Assembly: GCA_014706295.1 (NCBI GenBank)
Contig: JACSVZ010000007.1
Location: forward strand, 58,046,975-58,110,974
Length of the DNA stretch: 64,000 nt
Reading direction: 5' to 3'
Origin: Lycocorax pyrrhopterus obiensis
Taxonomy: Eukaryota; Chordata; Aves; Passeriformes; Paradisaeidae
The notes under the pieces were generated by a model. That model saw only the letters and a program-made list of their open reading frames with translations. It made no database searches and was not told where the DNA came from. Below are positions 25,211 through 38,215 of the stretch, piece by piece. Each line of letters opens with the position of its first letter. Positions within the stretch are counted from its first letter, which is position 1. A program made the translations under genes and the position numbers.

Positions 25211-25480
25211 AGAATCAGAGAACCATAGAATATGCTGAGTTGGAAGAGACCCATAAGGATCACGGAGTCCAACTCCTGGCCCTGCACAGGACACCCCAAG
25301 AATCACACCCTGTGTCTGAGAGCATTGTGCAAACACTTCTTGAGCTCTGTCAGGCTTGGTGCTGTGACCACTTCCCTAGGGAGCCTGTTCAGTGCCCAAG
25401 AACCGTCTGGGAGAAAAACTTTTTCCTAAACCTCCCCCTACTCAGGTTCATGCCATTTCCTCTGTGTTTAAGCAGCACTG
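25211..25480 (-). mobile_element. CR1 3' fragment (minus)
   Basis: Begins AGAATCAGAGAACCATAGAA, then GTTGGAAGAGACCCATAAGG, GGAGTCCAACTCCTGGCCCT and a GAGCCTGTTCAGTGCCC block, ending near CAGGTTCATGCCATTTCC. It lies tail to tail with the plus-strand CR1 ending at 24917. Confidence 0.9.
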
Positions 25481-28400
25481 TAGTTGTCAATGCTGCATTC
25501 CCCCTCTGCAGGTTTAAGGAGGTAGCCCCAAATCTGTACATCCTAAATTTTTACTGTTGTTAAACAGATAAATCTGACATTTAAATTCCCTTGAAAACGA
25601 ATTCTTTTCTGTCTGAGACTCACTTAAGATCTCAGCAAAGCTTCCAGAAAATGGCCTGTGATTGAGAGAGGAGTTGTTTCCTGTATGAGGGCAGCATATG
25701 TGATGATGTGTGCCCGTTAACTGCAGGTGGGGTGTTCAGCTCACTAACACCTGCTGCTAATTCTGCTGAGCAGGTAATAGGCCCATGCTGTTGTTCTTCC
25801 TTAGCTGCTTCCATCTGCAGTGAGGTGAAATTTGAGGGACTGCACCTTGCATTCATTTGCAAAGCAAAATCATTCCTAGGTGTAGGCAGTTCTGGGAAGA
25901 AGGAAAGGACAAAGAACATCCAGACATCATAAAGCAGCAGTCTGTGTCCAAAGCATACCCCAATGCAGTTTCACAGCTGCCAGCAGAGAGGGGTAGCCAG
26001 CCATGCAGACAACAGCTGCATTGCCAAGGAACAAAATTACAGAGCCAGATGTTCCTCTTGGAAGTACATCACACTGAACTTGGTAGATGAATGCAGTAGC
26101 TGCCAAGTGCTTCTCTTATTTGGTCATAGGTAATGATTCCTCTATCAGGGAATGTGGAGGAAAAAGACCACACAGAATATCCTCATCAAAACGCTGTAGT
26201 TGAAACGTTAACTTCTCTTGGACCAGAAAGACTCGGGAGCTCCATGGCAACCTTCACATCTTGTTTGAAGGATAATGTTGTTTACTACCAGGCATGAAGT
26301 GTGAAACTTACAGCTACTGAAGCCAAATGCTTTCAAGGTATTTGCTACTGAAAGGTGACTAAGAGACAATTTTTATAGCAACCACAGTTGTTTGTGGGCG
26401 CTGTTGTAGTTCTCAGCTCAGACTGCAAGTGAGAAGGAGAGCTTCTGGTTCTGTCTCTAAAGCAAATACCAGGAGGTCGGGTTTCTGAGGACGTGTTTGT
26501 GCTGCAGCCACATTCTCAGCGCAGACCCAGACAAGGTTTAAAGAAGTCAGCTGGGTGTGAGTAGGGATTGGCCACGGCAGTGCTGAGCACCTTCACCAGC
26601 TGTGTCTGTCTTCACGGGAAAAATTGTGAAGCCTGCATTTTTGTCTAGAGCTAACACTGCCAGGGTCCATGGTGCTCTGCAAGGCAGCATTTAGGCACAC
26701 AGGCTCAGATTCATGCCAGCCAGTTGAATAAAAGTGGCTGACTTGGGGCTTCTGGCTGCCAACCAGAAGAAGGATCGATGACTTTAGGGAGATCCACCCC
26801 TCCACAGACCCCAGGCACCCCTGTAAGTACTTATCTAACGAGAACTTAGATGACTGAATCTTTGGAAATAGGTAATATTGGCATCTCTGAGATAGCTGGA
26901 GAGATAATTCCTATCTTGCATCTCTTCAGTCATCCTTCTTAAACTCTCTGAATTTGATCATTCTCTCCCAGGACTCACAAGTTGCAAACCCAGTTCTTTT
27001 TTTAAGTACCTTCCCAAAGAAATACACAATAGTCCAAATCCCTCTGGCAAATAAATCTGTCAGTAAGGAACTCACCCCTAAAAATTACTTTGGCCCAACA
27101 TTTCCTGTACATAATATTAAACTTACTCCTGCACCATCAACAAATTTAAGATCCGATATCTCAGGGATCACAACAGAGTCCAGAAAAGCTACAGATCATA
27201 AATGAAACCTGCAGATCATACTGAAGGATTTTTTTTGGCCCCTAATCACATCGAGTTCATGGCCCCACCACTCATCTGCAGCTGGGAAGGGAGGGAAAAG
27301 GTCAGGTTAAACACTGAGGGTTTGGAACGAGAGCACACCGTGCCGCTTGCATTTTTTCCATGGGATTTAAGGACAATAAGTTTCTCTCCCCACCTAGTGG
27401 TCACTGCAGATCCATTTTCTGATTTTCCCGTGCCAGCACAGGGGGGAGATGGTTGCTCCCTTTGCTGAAGGGTATCTAGCTCAGATGAAAGTATAGAAGA
27501 GGATCCCTGGAGGATTCCTTTTTTCCCAATACAGCAGGGGTAAGAAACTGAACTGATGGTAGGAAATGACTGTGAACCAATGACTGGGCTGTGGTTGCTG
27601 ATTTTTCCTTCCTCTGTAATCCTCCTTCCGTGGGTTTTGTGGTGAGTGAGAGCAAGTTTGAAACGTGACAGGCACAGAAACATCTTCATCGCTCAACAGA
27701 GTGTTTGGCCTGGCTGTGGTTAATTCTTTCTGCAAATAGCATGGCAGCGGGTGAGGGGAGAGGAACGTGAAATTAAAATGAATATGGATGTTAAGCAAAG
27801 CCGATGGTGACTTGCCTAAATCTGAATAAGGGAGTCAGGAGAGTAAGCAGTGAAAGCAAAGTTTGAATTCTTCCCACTCCAATGCCCTAAGGTGTTATCA
27901 GTAACATGAGAAAAATATACGTGAGGCAAAAACATGGTCAGAGTATTAACACCAGACATTCCACTACCTTTCCTGAGACTACTCATCACACATACCCTGT
28001 GGGACTGCTAACTGGGGAGTGGTCCTTTTGGGGGAAGCAGTGGGTTTTTTTGCCTCCCCTCTGTTGGAGCGGGTCATGAGACACAGCACAGAGATGAGCC
28101 CCAGTGGTACTTTGTGCTGACTCTGGGTTACCCAGGGATGTCTCCCTGCCTCAGAACCAGATGATTTCCTGCTGTGTTTCCCAGAACTTCACTGCAATTT
28201 TGTTAATCTGTAGCTGTGAAATGAGGGTAATGATATTTTTCTTGCTGTGAATAAAACTTTGAAAATCAAAGGTGAAAAGTGTAATTAAAGAAAGCAGCTA
28301 TCTCAAAAGTGCTGACAGAGGTTTATCACTCACAGGGCAGCTCGAGTGCCCTTTCCTCCAGCTAGACAGGCCCCAGGGAGACCCTGTCCTGTACCACATG

Positions 28401-31234
28401 TGGAGGCAGGGCCAAGGCAGGGGTCTCAGCTCACGCTGATGTTGTTTCCCCCAACAGACAAACTTCCCAGAGGAATCTTATAGAAAATCCCTGCAATTAA
28501 GGCTGCACTGAGCTCCTTGTCCCTTACCCCTGAACGCAGGCCCAGGCGATCTGTGGGGACACTGGGTAGAGGAGGGACTCAGAGGTTGCTCGCTCATGGT
28601 GCTACTCCACCATCTCACCCTGGGATACCCAATTCAGTGATTGCTGATGAGCTTTCCCCTCCTGCACACTAACAAAGGGTTTTAACTGAGATTTGAACTG
28701 CTCTAAGCACTAGCAAATTGGGACAAGCTTCCCTGGAGAGGAGACAGACATCTCCCCTCAGGCTTCCCACAGATTGCCTCAGGTGTCAGACTGACTTTGT
28801 CTTTAATAAATACCTAAACCAGGAAGAGAATCTGAAAGCCCGTGGGCACCATGGGAAGGGATCAAATTATCCTGTGGCTCAGGTGAGGAGGAGAAAAAAT
28901 GTCTGGCAGAAGGTTTCCACGTGTGACACCACGTTTCTGAGAGGTATGGTGGGATCAGTTTGGGATGGAAGAACTGCAAGTCAAATTCCTTCTCATCTAA
29001 AACCTAGTTATTATTTTCTCCACTTGACTCTACAGAGACCTTCATGCTGTGCCTTACAGTGGTATAATAAAGCAGATGGGGAGAACTGTGCATCCTCCCT
29101 CTAGCTCTCTTATCAATACCTCTGCTCAACAGTAAATAACAGGGAAACAGATCTCGCTTGTCAATGTTCCCAGCTGCCGTTGCTTTCTTTAAACATACAG
29201 CCAGATATTTATTGCTAACTGCTCTGAGATATATAACAGCATGGGACAGGGCTGTGGACACATTTTGTTGCCTAAATAAGGTATTACTGACAGCCAACGT
29301 TAGATATCTTGGGGTTTTTTTATTTTTATTTTCAGTAGATGTTTCCCTTGCAGAGGGTGCCAGAGAAGCTGTCAAGGCAGTGAAAGGTAGACAAAGTGAC
29401 TAATTTCAAATTAGGCTACATTGACAGCTAATCCTAATTTACACTTTGAACATCTAAAAGGTGTGTTTGTAGGGCTATGTGGCTGATGATGCATCACTGG
29501 TCTGGCACAGCTCTATAAGAATGGGGGGGGAGTGCATCCTCTTCCCCACCAGTGTCCTGTCTCTCAGCCCTGCCTGGTCACACCTGGTTCTGGTTTGTCT
29601 GTGGGCATGTCCTGCTCTCCTTGGTGGGTAGGACCCTCTTAACTGAGGCCACCTGCATGTTTCTGAAGCTTTACTTTGCATCATTAACATGATGAATGGA
29701 AATACTGAGTGCAATTGAGCAGGACGGACCACTTCAGGAGCCCAGCGCTAATGTGTGCTCTCAGTCTGAGGACAGATTGTTGGGACACCTTTTTGCAGGC
29801 TCCTGGAAACCACACGTCCCTTGTTTCTCATCACTGAAATCAAGACATCCAACATCTACCACCTCCTGCTTTCCCACTCATCCTGTCAAAGAGGGAAATG
29901 AGTTTGGGTTGGGTACAACGTGTTCTTGACATTCACTCTAGCTTTTTAAAATCACTTTATAGTTCTCCTGGTGTTTATAAACAGATTGTTTAATAATTTG
30001 TGCTATTCTCTTTCCAGACTGGTGGTTTTATGGTCCCCCAGACCCTCATTTTCCACCTTTAAAAGTGAGAGGTACTCTGTTTACTCTCCTGGTGTGCAAC
30101 ACAAGTAATTCTATGCCAAGAAACAGCAAACTGATATTGCATTGTAGCAACTCTTCTGAGTCATCCCGAGGATTAAACAGGAACAACAGCAGCAGTAAGA
30201 CCTGAGTGTTCAGAGAGGTAACAAGGCAGCAGGGGAAGGCTGTGCCAGCAGCAGCATCCCACCTTTGCAGAGGGTGGGTGGCAGCAGTGGTGGCTCGGTT
30301 GGGACAGGCTGCAGGGAGAAAAGCATCTGCCAGACAAGAACTGCACATGCTGGAGCATCACCAGAATCCAAACATTTGGGTATTTGGCTGCTGGTATTTT
30401 AATATTTTGGCAGAGGGGCGTTGACTCGCGCTGCTGTCCATCTCCCTGCATGGAAAAGCCGAACCTGCCTTTTCTGGAATGCGCTGATGGACTGAAAGAA
30501 CTGACAGGCCACAGTCAGACATGTAGCTGCTATCATATCCACATTAATCCCGGGTGTTAAAAAAAATGAAAGAAACCCGTAGTTTAATAAAAACTGAATT
30601 AAGTTCCCAAACAGTTTATTTTAAAAAAAAGTTTCTTTTTCTCTGGCATTGCTTGATTGACCTATTTTGGTGGATTAGTTACTGGGACACAATGCTTATA
30701 TAAACTTTTTTAATAAGCTATGCTAGACACAAACATCCCTTATGAAAACTATTATCTTCATGCTGCTGACAACTGCATCCTTTTTGTTGTTCAGAACATA
30801 ACACAAGGCAAAAGTACAGAGAATTCAGAAGACACTTGTATCATTAATAACTTTATAATTTTCTCTTTGCCCGTCTTTGTATTAAGAAAAGTAAATGCTT
30901 AAATCCAAATGTACCATTGCTGTCTTGGACCTGTGTTTGTAGTTTCTGTTCCTCACAGCTTAGAAAATGAAAGTTTGGGAAAATCCCATCATCCTGTCAC
31001 AATGGATTTCAGTTTCTAACACTCTTGATGCGTACCATTGTGTGAAATATTTTTTTTATTTAACATTAAGCAGGAATTGTGATGGTATTGCAGTGGTTCC
31101 TGAGGTTCTCTCTTTACAGTGTAGGCTTGTGGCTCAACCTTAGCCCCTTGCTATGAAATGTGAGTCCTGTGCGTGGCCATACAAGTCAGCACACTGAAGG
31201 AAGCAAAGGGATGTTTGAATTCCTGAAGGTGAGG

Positions 31235-31395
31235 GAATATTTTAGCCCAAAAATGAACCCAGGATTTGAGGTGTGGCCTCACCAATGCCCAGCATGAGGG
31301 ATCACTGCCCTGGTCCTGCTGGCCACATTACTGCTGATACAGGCCAGGTGCCACTGGCCCCCTTGGCCCCCTTGGCACACACTGGCTCATGATAA
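31235..31395 (-). mobile_element. CR1 internal fragment (minus)
   Basis: The reverse complement reads CATGAGCCAGTGTGTGCCAA, then CCTGTATCAGCAGTAATGTG, GCCAGCAGGACCAGGGCAG and TGGTGAGGCCACACCTC. This is a characteristic CR1 segment lying upstream of the 3' end. It carries a 10-bp duplication (GGCCCCCTTG twice). No CR1 tail is attached here. Confidence 0.88.
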
Positions 31396-34300
31396 AGGTT
31401 GCCAAATCAAGTCCCTCTTTGAGTTCTTTCCCTCATTGTGTTCTTTCCTTTGCACCACGAGTTTTCAGTAACCTTTGCTGATGGCAAGTAGCTTTCTCTT
31501 CCCAGTGCCTTTCTGCAGTGCCTTCCCATGTGACAGACAAAATAATTTTAAAGTTATTATTTTTTTTATTAATACTAAAGCAGCTGCATCATGTTCCCAA
31601 GTCAAATATCCTCATTATTTAAAACAGATCTCTTCTTCATTCCTTCAGTGTTTGGTCAGAAGAAATTAAGTCAGCAGAAAAAATGGTCACAAAGCCCAGT
31701 TGCCAAATATTTCCATTACAGAGAGCTCTCCATCAGGGGTCTGCAGACATAATGAACAGGAACTGCAGCCAAGTTCACAGTGTACTGGGGACAATTTAAT
31801 GGGAACCTCACAGGACAGACTGCAGCTCACTTATGTAGGTATACCCCTTTTCTCCCTAAAAGAGTACTTAAAATGTGGAAGATTTGACTGTAGGGTCACT
31901 AGAACTATAAAGGAAAGTCTTTTGGAAGAACCTGTCAGTTTAGTGGTGTGCAACAAACGGCTGAGATCAGCTGCAAAGTACACTCACCTTGGATCTTGGG
32001 GAAGTGACCCAAGGGTTGCTTAGGAAAATGAATCCTTTGCTTTCAGTGAGATCAGGGGTACTGACTTTGGTACTTTTGTGTCCGGGTGTTCCCTGGTAAT
32101 GGAGAAGCCCCTGGGACCCCAGGGTTAGGAAGGGCTGTGGTCACAGCAAGATCTATTTTAACTTTTAACAAACCATAGCTGGGAAGTCATCTCTCAAGAC
32201 AAACACAGTCACTTTTTTCTTTCTTTTGTAGCTGACAAAATGGCCCTGACTAAGCAAACAACATCTTGCATGCTAAGAATATATCTAAATAAAAGTGAGG
32301 TGAAAGAGGGCAGTGACAACAGGCGCTGCCCCAGCGGCACTGGATATTTAGGAATACCCTGGAGGTGTTGAACACCCTTTGGTGCAAACACTCCTTTATT
32401 TTGGTAATAATCCCACTGACTTAGTGGTGCAACACTTCTAAAACAACTCAGGAGAGCATCTGTCCCTGTTAATATGAAACATCAAGTAAATAAATAGCAA
32501 AAATCAACCACAGGGTGTAACTTGAAGATGATGAATTGACACTGACCACCCAGAAGGAGCAGAGACTGAGCAAATTACATGTTATGAAACAGGGTGTTGA
32601 TAAAGCTAGAATATGTGTAATCTTTTCAAAATGGTAGAGTCTTGGCCCAGATCCTAAGTCAGTGAAAAGGACATGAGGAAAAGGTACACATTCCTTTTAC
32701 TTTTGGTTAATTGGCTGGCTTGCCTATCACATGGAGTTATCTTTTTAAATAAAACCTAGTTAAGTGATGTTGGAGCAGTCAGGCCATCCATAAGTCAGGC
32801 TGGCAGGTTGCTGGCCCTCTGAGGCTGGCTCTGAAGGTACAGAGAATACAGCAGTGACAATCTGCTGAGGAAACAGGGGGTGTTTGGCTTTGGGGAGACA
32901 AAGAAATGCACAGCTCCAGAATAACCTACAAAACACATGAAAGCTGGAGCCTTCTCCTTTGCCAGGGGATGGAAATCCATTAGATACCTCCTGAAGGCAG
33001 GCAGCAAGATGTTTGCTAGGATTAAGGTTTTGCTTCATTTCTGCTCCCTTGGAAAGAGCTGATGGTGCTGCAAAGGCCAAGAGAGACAGCTGGAGAGAGA
33101 AAAAAATTAAAAGAAAATTCTGGGATATATTTAAATGTTAAATAATGTTTAATGTGTGGTGTCTGAGACAGAATGTGCTTAATTAGAGGCAACAGGAAAT
33201 CTGTCTAAGAAAATGAGTATTGACTGAAGATTTGAGGGGAGGGGACTGAACTGACCCAGGGTGCCATTTTTGCGTTGCTCTTGGGATGAGTTTGGCACAA
33301 ATTCTGTAAATGTCAAAAACAGGTAAAAAGATAATTGTTGATGTTATTTGCACTTAGCCTTGCTCAGAGTGGTTGCTGTTCACAGCTGAGTCTCCTGAGA
33401 GGATTCGTAATACAACTAATGAAGACTAATAATGCAGGTAAATTAGTTTTTATCTGATGTAATGGACTATTTTTGAAACTCTAACGATGTAACTGGGAAA
33501 TCTGTACTCATTTTCAAGTTCCAGATGGTTTCAGAGCTAAGTCTGATTTTCTGAAAAAATGCCTCAGATGTGTTATCTTCAGAACATCTGTATTTAAATT
33601 ATGTCTGTCTTGTCCTACATGATGAGCAAGGTATGCATTTTCCTCTGCTTTTCCAGGAAATGTGATCTATGTTTCCACACTGTGCAGCAGGAATAGCAAA
33701 ATGAGCAACTGAGTTAAGTCAGGAAGAGGCAAGTTTGGGTGTTGTGCAGGGATGGGGTCCAGATTTGGTTAATTACTTGACACTGAAGGAATGACCATGT
33801 AAGAAGTGAAATCTCTGCCCCACATGTGATTTGGCAACTCTTCTAACAGCCAGCTCATACCCATAAACTGGACTCTTGACACTGCCTGTCCACCTATGAC
33901 AGTACAGTGGGAATTTTCCCCCTCAGTCCCTGTTTGCCACATGCACACGCTGTTCTTGGCTCCTGTCTGGGGGCTTGGTAAGACTCAGGCTGAACTCGCT
34001 TTCAGCTGAGTTTGGATAGTTCATCCCCCTGGGAAGTGGGGGGTAGGTGAGCAGGGGAGATGAGATTGCAGAGCAACACACCCTTCCTTCCTTCTTCATA
34101 CCAGGTCTGGGATTTGGTATCAGGGATTTGATATGGGGATAGGGAACACTCCCACATTGTTTTTCAAGAACAGGTTTTTTTTCAGCACTTTTCATAGACA
34201 GGCTCTTGTATTATTTTCTGTAGAAGTGCATTTAAATGCTCTGATATTAGTCTTATTCTCCTTCTACCATTTGTGATCCATTAAAAACTAATCTGCAGGC

Positions 34301-36636
34301 CTTTGGCAGCAAACTGAAAGCCACCAGCTGGAAGATATCCCATACCACATCTTGAAGCAGCCAACACAGTGTCTGCAAGCTTGGCATGTCCTTCCCTTCT
34401 CTGAGCACCTTGCAACAGCACAGCAAATAAGCCAGCTCTTGTGTGTGTTTAGATTGTGCTCTTGGCTTCTCTTTGGGTAGGAAAAGTGTGGGCAGAGCAG
34501 TGTTTTGTTTAGGTTGGGCTTTTTGAGTGTGTGCATGTGAGGTCTTTATGGAAAACTCTTCTCCAACAGCCAGCAGCATGTGTGTGTGTGACACACATCC
34601 AGGAAAGGACTTGGAACAGATTTCCTGGAGCTCTTGCTCATGCCAGCCACCCTGGTACTGACAGAAGGGTTCAGTGGGAACTGCCTGCAGAATTCCTTTA
34701 TGTTTTTTTGCCCTCCTGACTTTAGTTCACAGGAAAGCTTGTCATGGCTCTCTGGAGCATTGGGAAGTTGTGTTGATTAATATGAGTTACCTGTGTGTTA
34801 CCTCCAGTTTAATTTTTAATTTCCACGCCCAGCTGAAAACCAGAACAAATTACTGCAAGGAAACTAGTGAACTCCTATGGTGCCACAGAACTGCAGCCAG
34901 CAGGTCACAGAGCTTTTAAAGACAAAGTTGTGATCATCAGAAGGTAAAACCTCCGGTGGAATGCCAGGAAAAATTTCCCACTGGTGTGTTATACCAGGCC
35001 TTTGAATAATCCATGGGATTTTTATCCATAAGGAGTGGCAAAAGTCCAGTAAAAAGGGTTATTTGGTGGGCAAGAGGAACCTTGGGGGCTGAGTGGGCAC
35101 CAGGGACCAGCCGGGTACATGAAGGTGTAACATGGCTTGTGTCCCTTTCTAGTGTCTGATTTTGTTTATGAACAATGACTACTGAACATCTTAATCTACT
35201 CTTAATTTTGGTTATTGTTAAATGTTTTCTTCTCTGTTGTTTCTCCAGGGAAATGTTAAATTATCTGTTTGGTTTTTTTTTTCTTCCCCATCTGTCTACT
35301 GGTGTTTATCTCCTCCTGGAAGAAATCCAAATTTAGTAATTAAGGCACTAGGAACAGTCAGAGGTTTGATCAGTAGATAAAATGTAATTATAACAGATCT
35401 ACGAATCTCTCTGCAGTAAATATTTTAACACCTTAGGCCAAATCCTCCATGAGCACAGAGTTATTGGAGATCACACTGTCTTCCACCTACTGGGGATCTG
35501 TGTAAAACTGCACTGACAGCTCCATTGTGGTCGTGTGGGAAAACTTAAAAAAACCCAAAGTTACCTCAGGAAGATGATGAGGTGCAATACCCTGCCCAAC
35601 AGGCAGTTTGGATGAAATGTGTGGGTTTTTTCTCACAACCTGTGTTATATGCTTGCTTATCTTTTTCCCTTGGCAGTTTTCAGATATCCTTAAATAGAAT
35701 TATGTCTGTATAGGTAAAATCTTCACTTGCAGTGGTGAGCAGTTTGATTACATATATTAACTAGACAAGGGGTGTAACTTATTCCCTAATTTGGGTGCTT
35801 AGGTGAGGGTTTGTGGTAGAAACACTTTACAGGGAATAAAAACACAGGAAGATCATTTTGGAGAACAGCGCCAAATTGCCTGAAAATTCCCCAAATCCCA
35901 CAATTCCTGGGTATCTTGTTTACCCTTCTGCTGAAGTCTGGAGCAGGTTTCCATGCCATAGCTAGTGGCAGTCACGATTTCTGCCCTCCCTGACCTCAGA
36001 AAAGGCTCTCATGGGACATTGGCCCCGAGGTCTTCCTGATCTGTGAGCCCTGGGTAAACTGAGGTCGTGTTACCCACCGAACCTGCAAAGTGCCAGATGT
36101 TGTTCTGTCACCTCCTGGTGTGGCTCAAAGGCTGCAGAAGGACATGTGGGAAGGTTGCTGGCCACGGACACGGCAGGAGAAGGACTTTTGGGTGACCAAC
36201 AGCCCCCTAGGTAATCAAAAATTTTCCAATAGACTGTATGGATGAACCACAACAAAAGATGAAAAATCAAAAAGAAAGTGAATATTAAGGCCATGGAAGC
36301 CTGATGGCAATTCCTGCTTGCCAAAACCGAGGGGCACAGGTCCTGTAGGAGCAAAGGCAGCAGCAGTTAGATAAGAACAGACAGCTTACTGCATAATGAA
36401 AGCAACTGATCCCTCAGTCTGTCTTCCTTCACAAGCAGAACCAATAACCTCACCTCTTTCAAACAACGACAGCTCAACTAACACAATAGAGGATTTAAAG
36501 AAAGCATTCAATAAGAATGTAGCATTATTATAATGTGAAGAAAAACAGTCTCAATGAAATGTTAGTTTCCTTTAACAAACAGAGGTTTCGGGGAGCTGAG
36601 AGTAAAAGTTGAGTCTATAAATCTTCCTGTATGACT

Positions 36637-36700
36637 GCATAACATTGCGTAACATAACACAAAGTATAACATAATATAGTGATATAATAATATAGAATTA
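36637..36700 (+). repeat. AT-rich degenerate repeat of ATAACAT-type units
   Basis: Recurring TAACATAACA, TATAACATAATATA and ATATAATAATATAG units in about 64 bases. Low complexity, not a defined family. Confidence 0.6.
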
Positions 36701-37923
36701 AAAAGGCATCTGTTCTTCAAAACCAGGGTCCAAGGCTCATCTGGCCCTTCTGGGTGGCCTCTTTCCTTATGTGGAACCGATATTGAAACTCTTACCTCAA
36801 GCTTGTGTCTGCACTGAGTGTGTGATCAAAGACCAGACCGCAACAATCTTTAAAGTCACCAGAAAGCTGCATGTCTATAAGAGACGTATTTCATTACGAT
36901 TCAGAGCTGCCAAAAGCATCTTTTTCCTTCAAGGTTTGCCAATTCATCTGAAACAAGACGTAAAGGGTGCATCTGTGCAAAGGCTTGGAGTTACACAGCT
37001 GGAAAAGGGGGAAACCAGTTGTTTATCCCTTCAGAAGTCCTGCATTTGCACGAGTAAACACTGCACAGGCTGGAAAGGATGTGTCCCACACCATGTCTGT
37101 GTCAAGCTGTGAGTGCTCAGAGAGCAAAAGCTGTGCCTGGCTCTGACCAGAAGCTTTTGGAAGCAATAATGAGCAAAGCTCGTGGCAGCACCAGCACATT
37201 TATAAAACATAGTGATGTTCCCATAGAAATATGCCACTATGGTTAAGTACAGACCAAGAGAAAATATACCCCATGCAGATTTCTTGGTCAGTAGGTTTCT
37301 GGCAGGGGAAGGCAATTAGAAAGAGGAGTTTTCAGGCATAAATTAGCTTTTTTTTGGGCTGAGCAGCATTTGTGAAGTAAGAAATGCCCCAGCAATGGCA
37401 GATGCTTGGCTCTCTGTCCTTGGCTCTCTCACTGTATTTCAATGTTAAAGTGGCTGTCCCAGGAGGAGTCAGGAGTTGGGGGTTACCTCAGTTTTAGGGA
37501 ACCACACCAAATTAATTCATTTTGGAAAAACATGTTTCGCAAACAGTGAATAAAGATCAAAACCCATGAAGTGACATTGTATCTCTGACAACCTTCATTT
37601 CTATGGGATATTTTTGTCCTCTGAAACAGAACTTGGTAGTGATGATTGAAATAGGGTGCTTTTTTGTTGTTGTTGAAACTAAAAAAAGCAAATACTGTCT
37701 GCAATTAGAATTTTCAATTGGGGTGGGTTTTTTTGGGTATTTGTTTTTTTCCCCAGTAAGCTTAAGGATGTTTATTGGAAATTACCAGAAGGCGCGACAA
37801 AAAATTGTCTTGTTATATACAACTTGTCATTTATACGTGTAAAAGTTAGCTCTTTGAGAAATGCTTGCTGTTAGGTCTGTTCATTTTGGTTCTGTTTTCC
37901 TGGAAGCCAAGTCCATGAATAAA

Positions 37924-38215
37924 GAATCACAGAATGGTTTGGGTTGAAAGTGACATTAAGATCATCTTGTTCCAACCTCCTGCCATGGACAGGGACACCT
38001 CCCACTAGAACAGGTTGTCCAAAACCCCATCCAACCTGCCTTTGAACACTTCCAGGGATGGAGCATCCACAGCTTCTCTGGGCAACCTGTGCCAGGGCTG
38101 CACCCTCACAATCAAGAATTTATTCCTTATCTAAGCCTGCCCTCAGATTGCCCTGACCCACGTGCAGGATGTCGCACTTGGCCTTGTTGAATAACAAACC
38201 TTTGTGAGGTTCATT
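37924..38215 (-). mobile_element. CR1 fragment (minus), internally deleted
   Basis: 3' end at 37924 (AATCACAGAATGGTTTGGGT in reverse), followed by the usual CR1 3' blocks up to about 38145. The sequence then jumps to CACGTGCAGGATGTCGCACT and TGGCCTTGTTGAATAAC, which in intact CR1 lies several hundred bases further 5'. The two parts are contiguous here, indicating an internal deletion. Confidence 0.9.

Larger units (their letters stand above)
22967..37923. other. RHOJ-KCNH5 spacer, segment 2
   Basis: Intergenic. CR1 pieces lie at 24.8, 25.2 and 31.2 kb, with an AT-rich repeat at 36.6 kb. I see no exon, RNA gene or intact element in the remaining roughly 14 kb. Most open frames are under 130 codons and are expected by chance. 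Confidence 0.65.
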
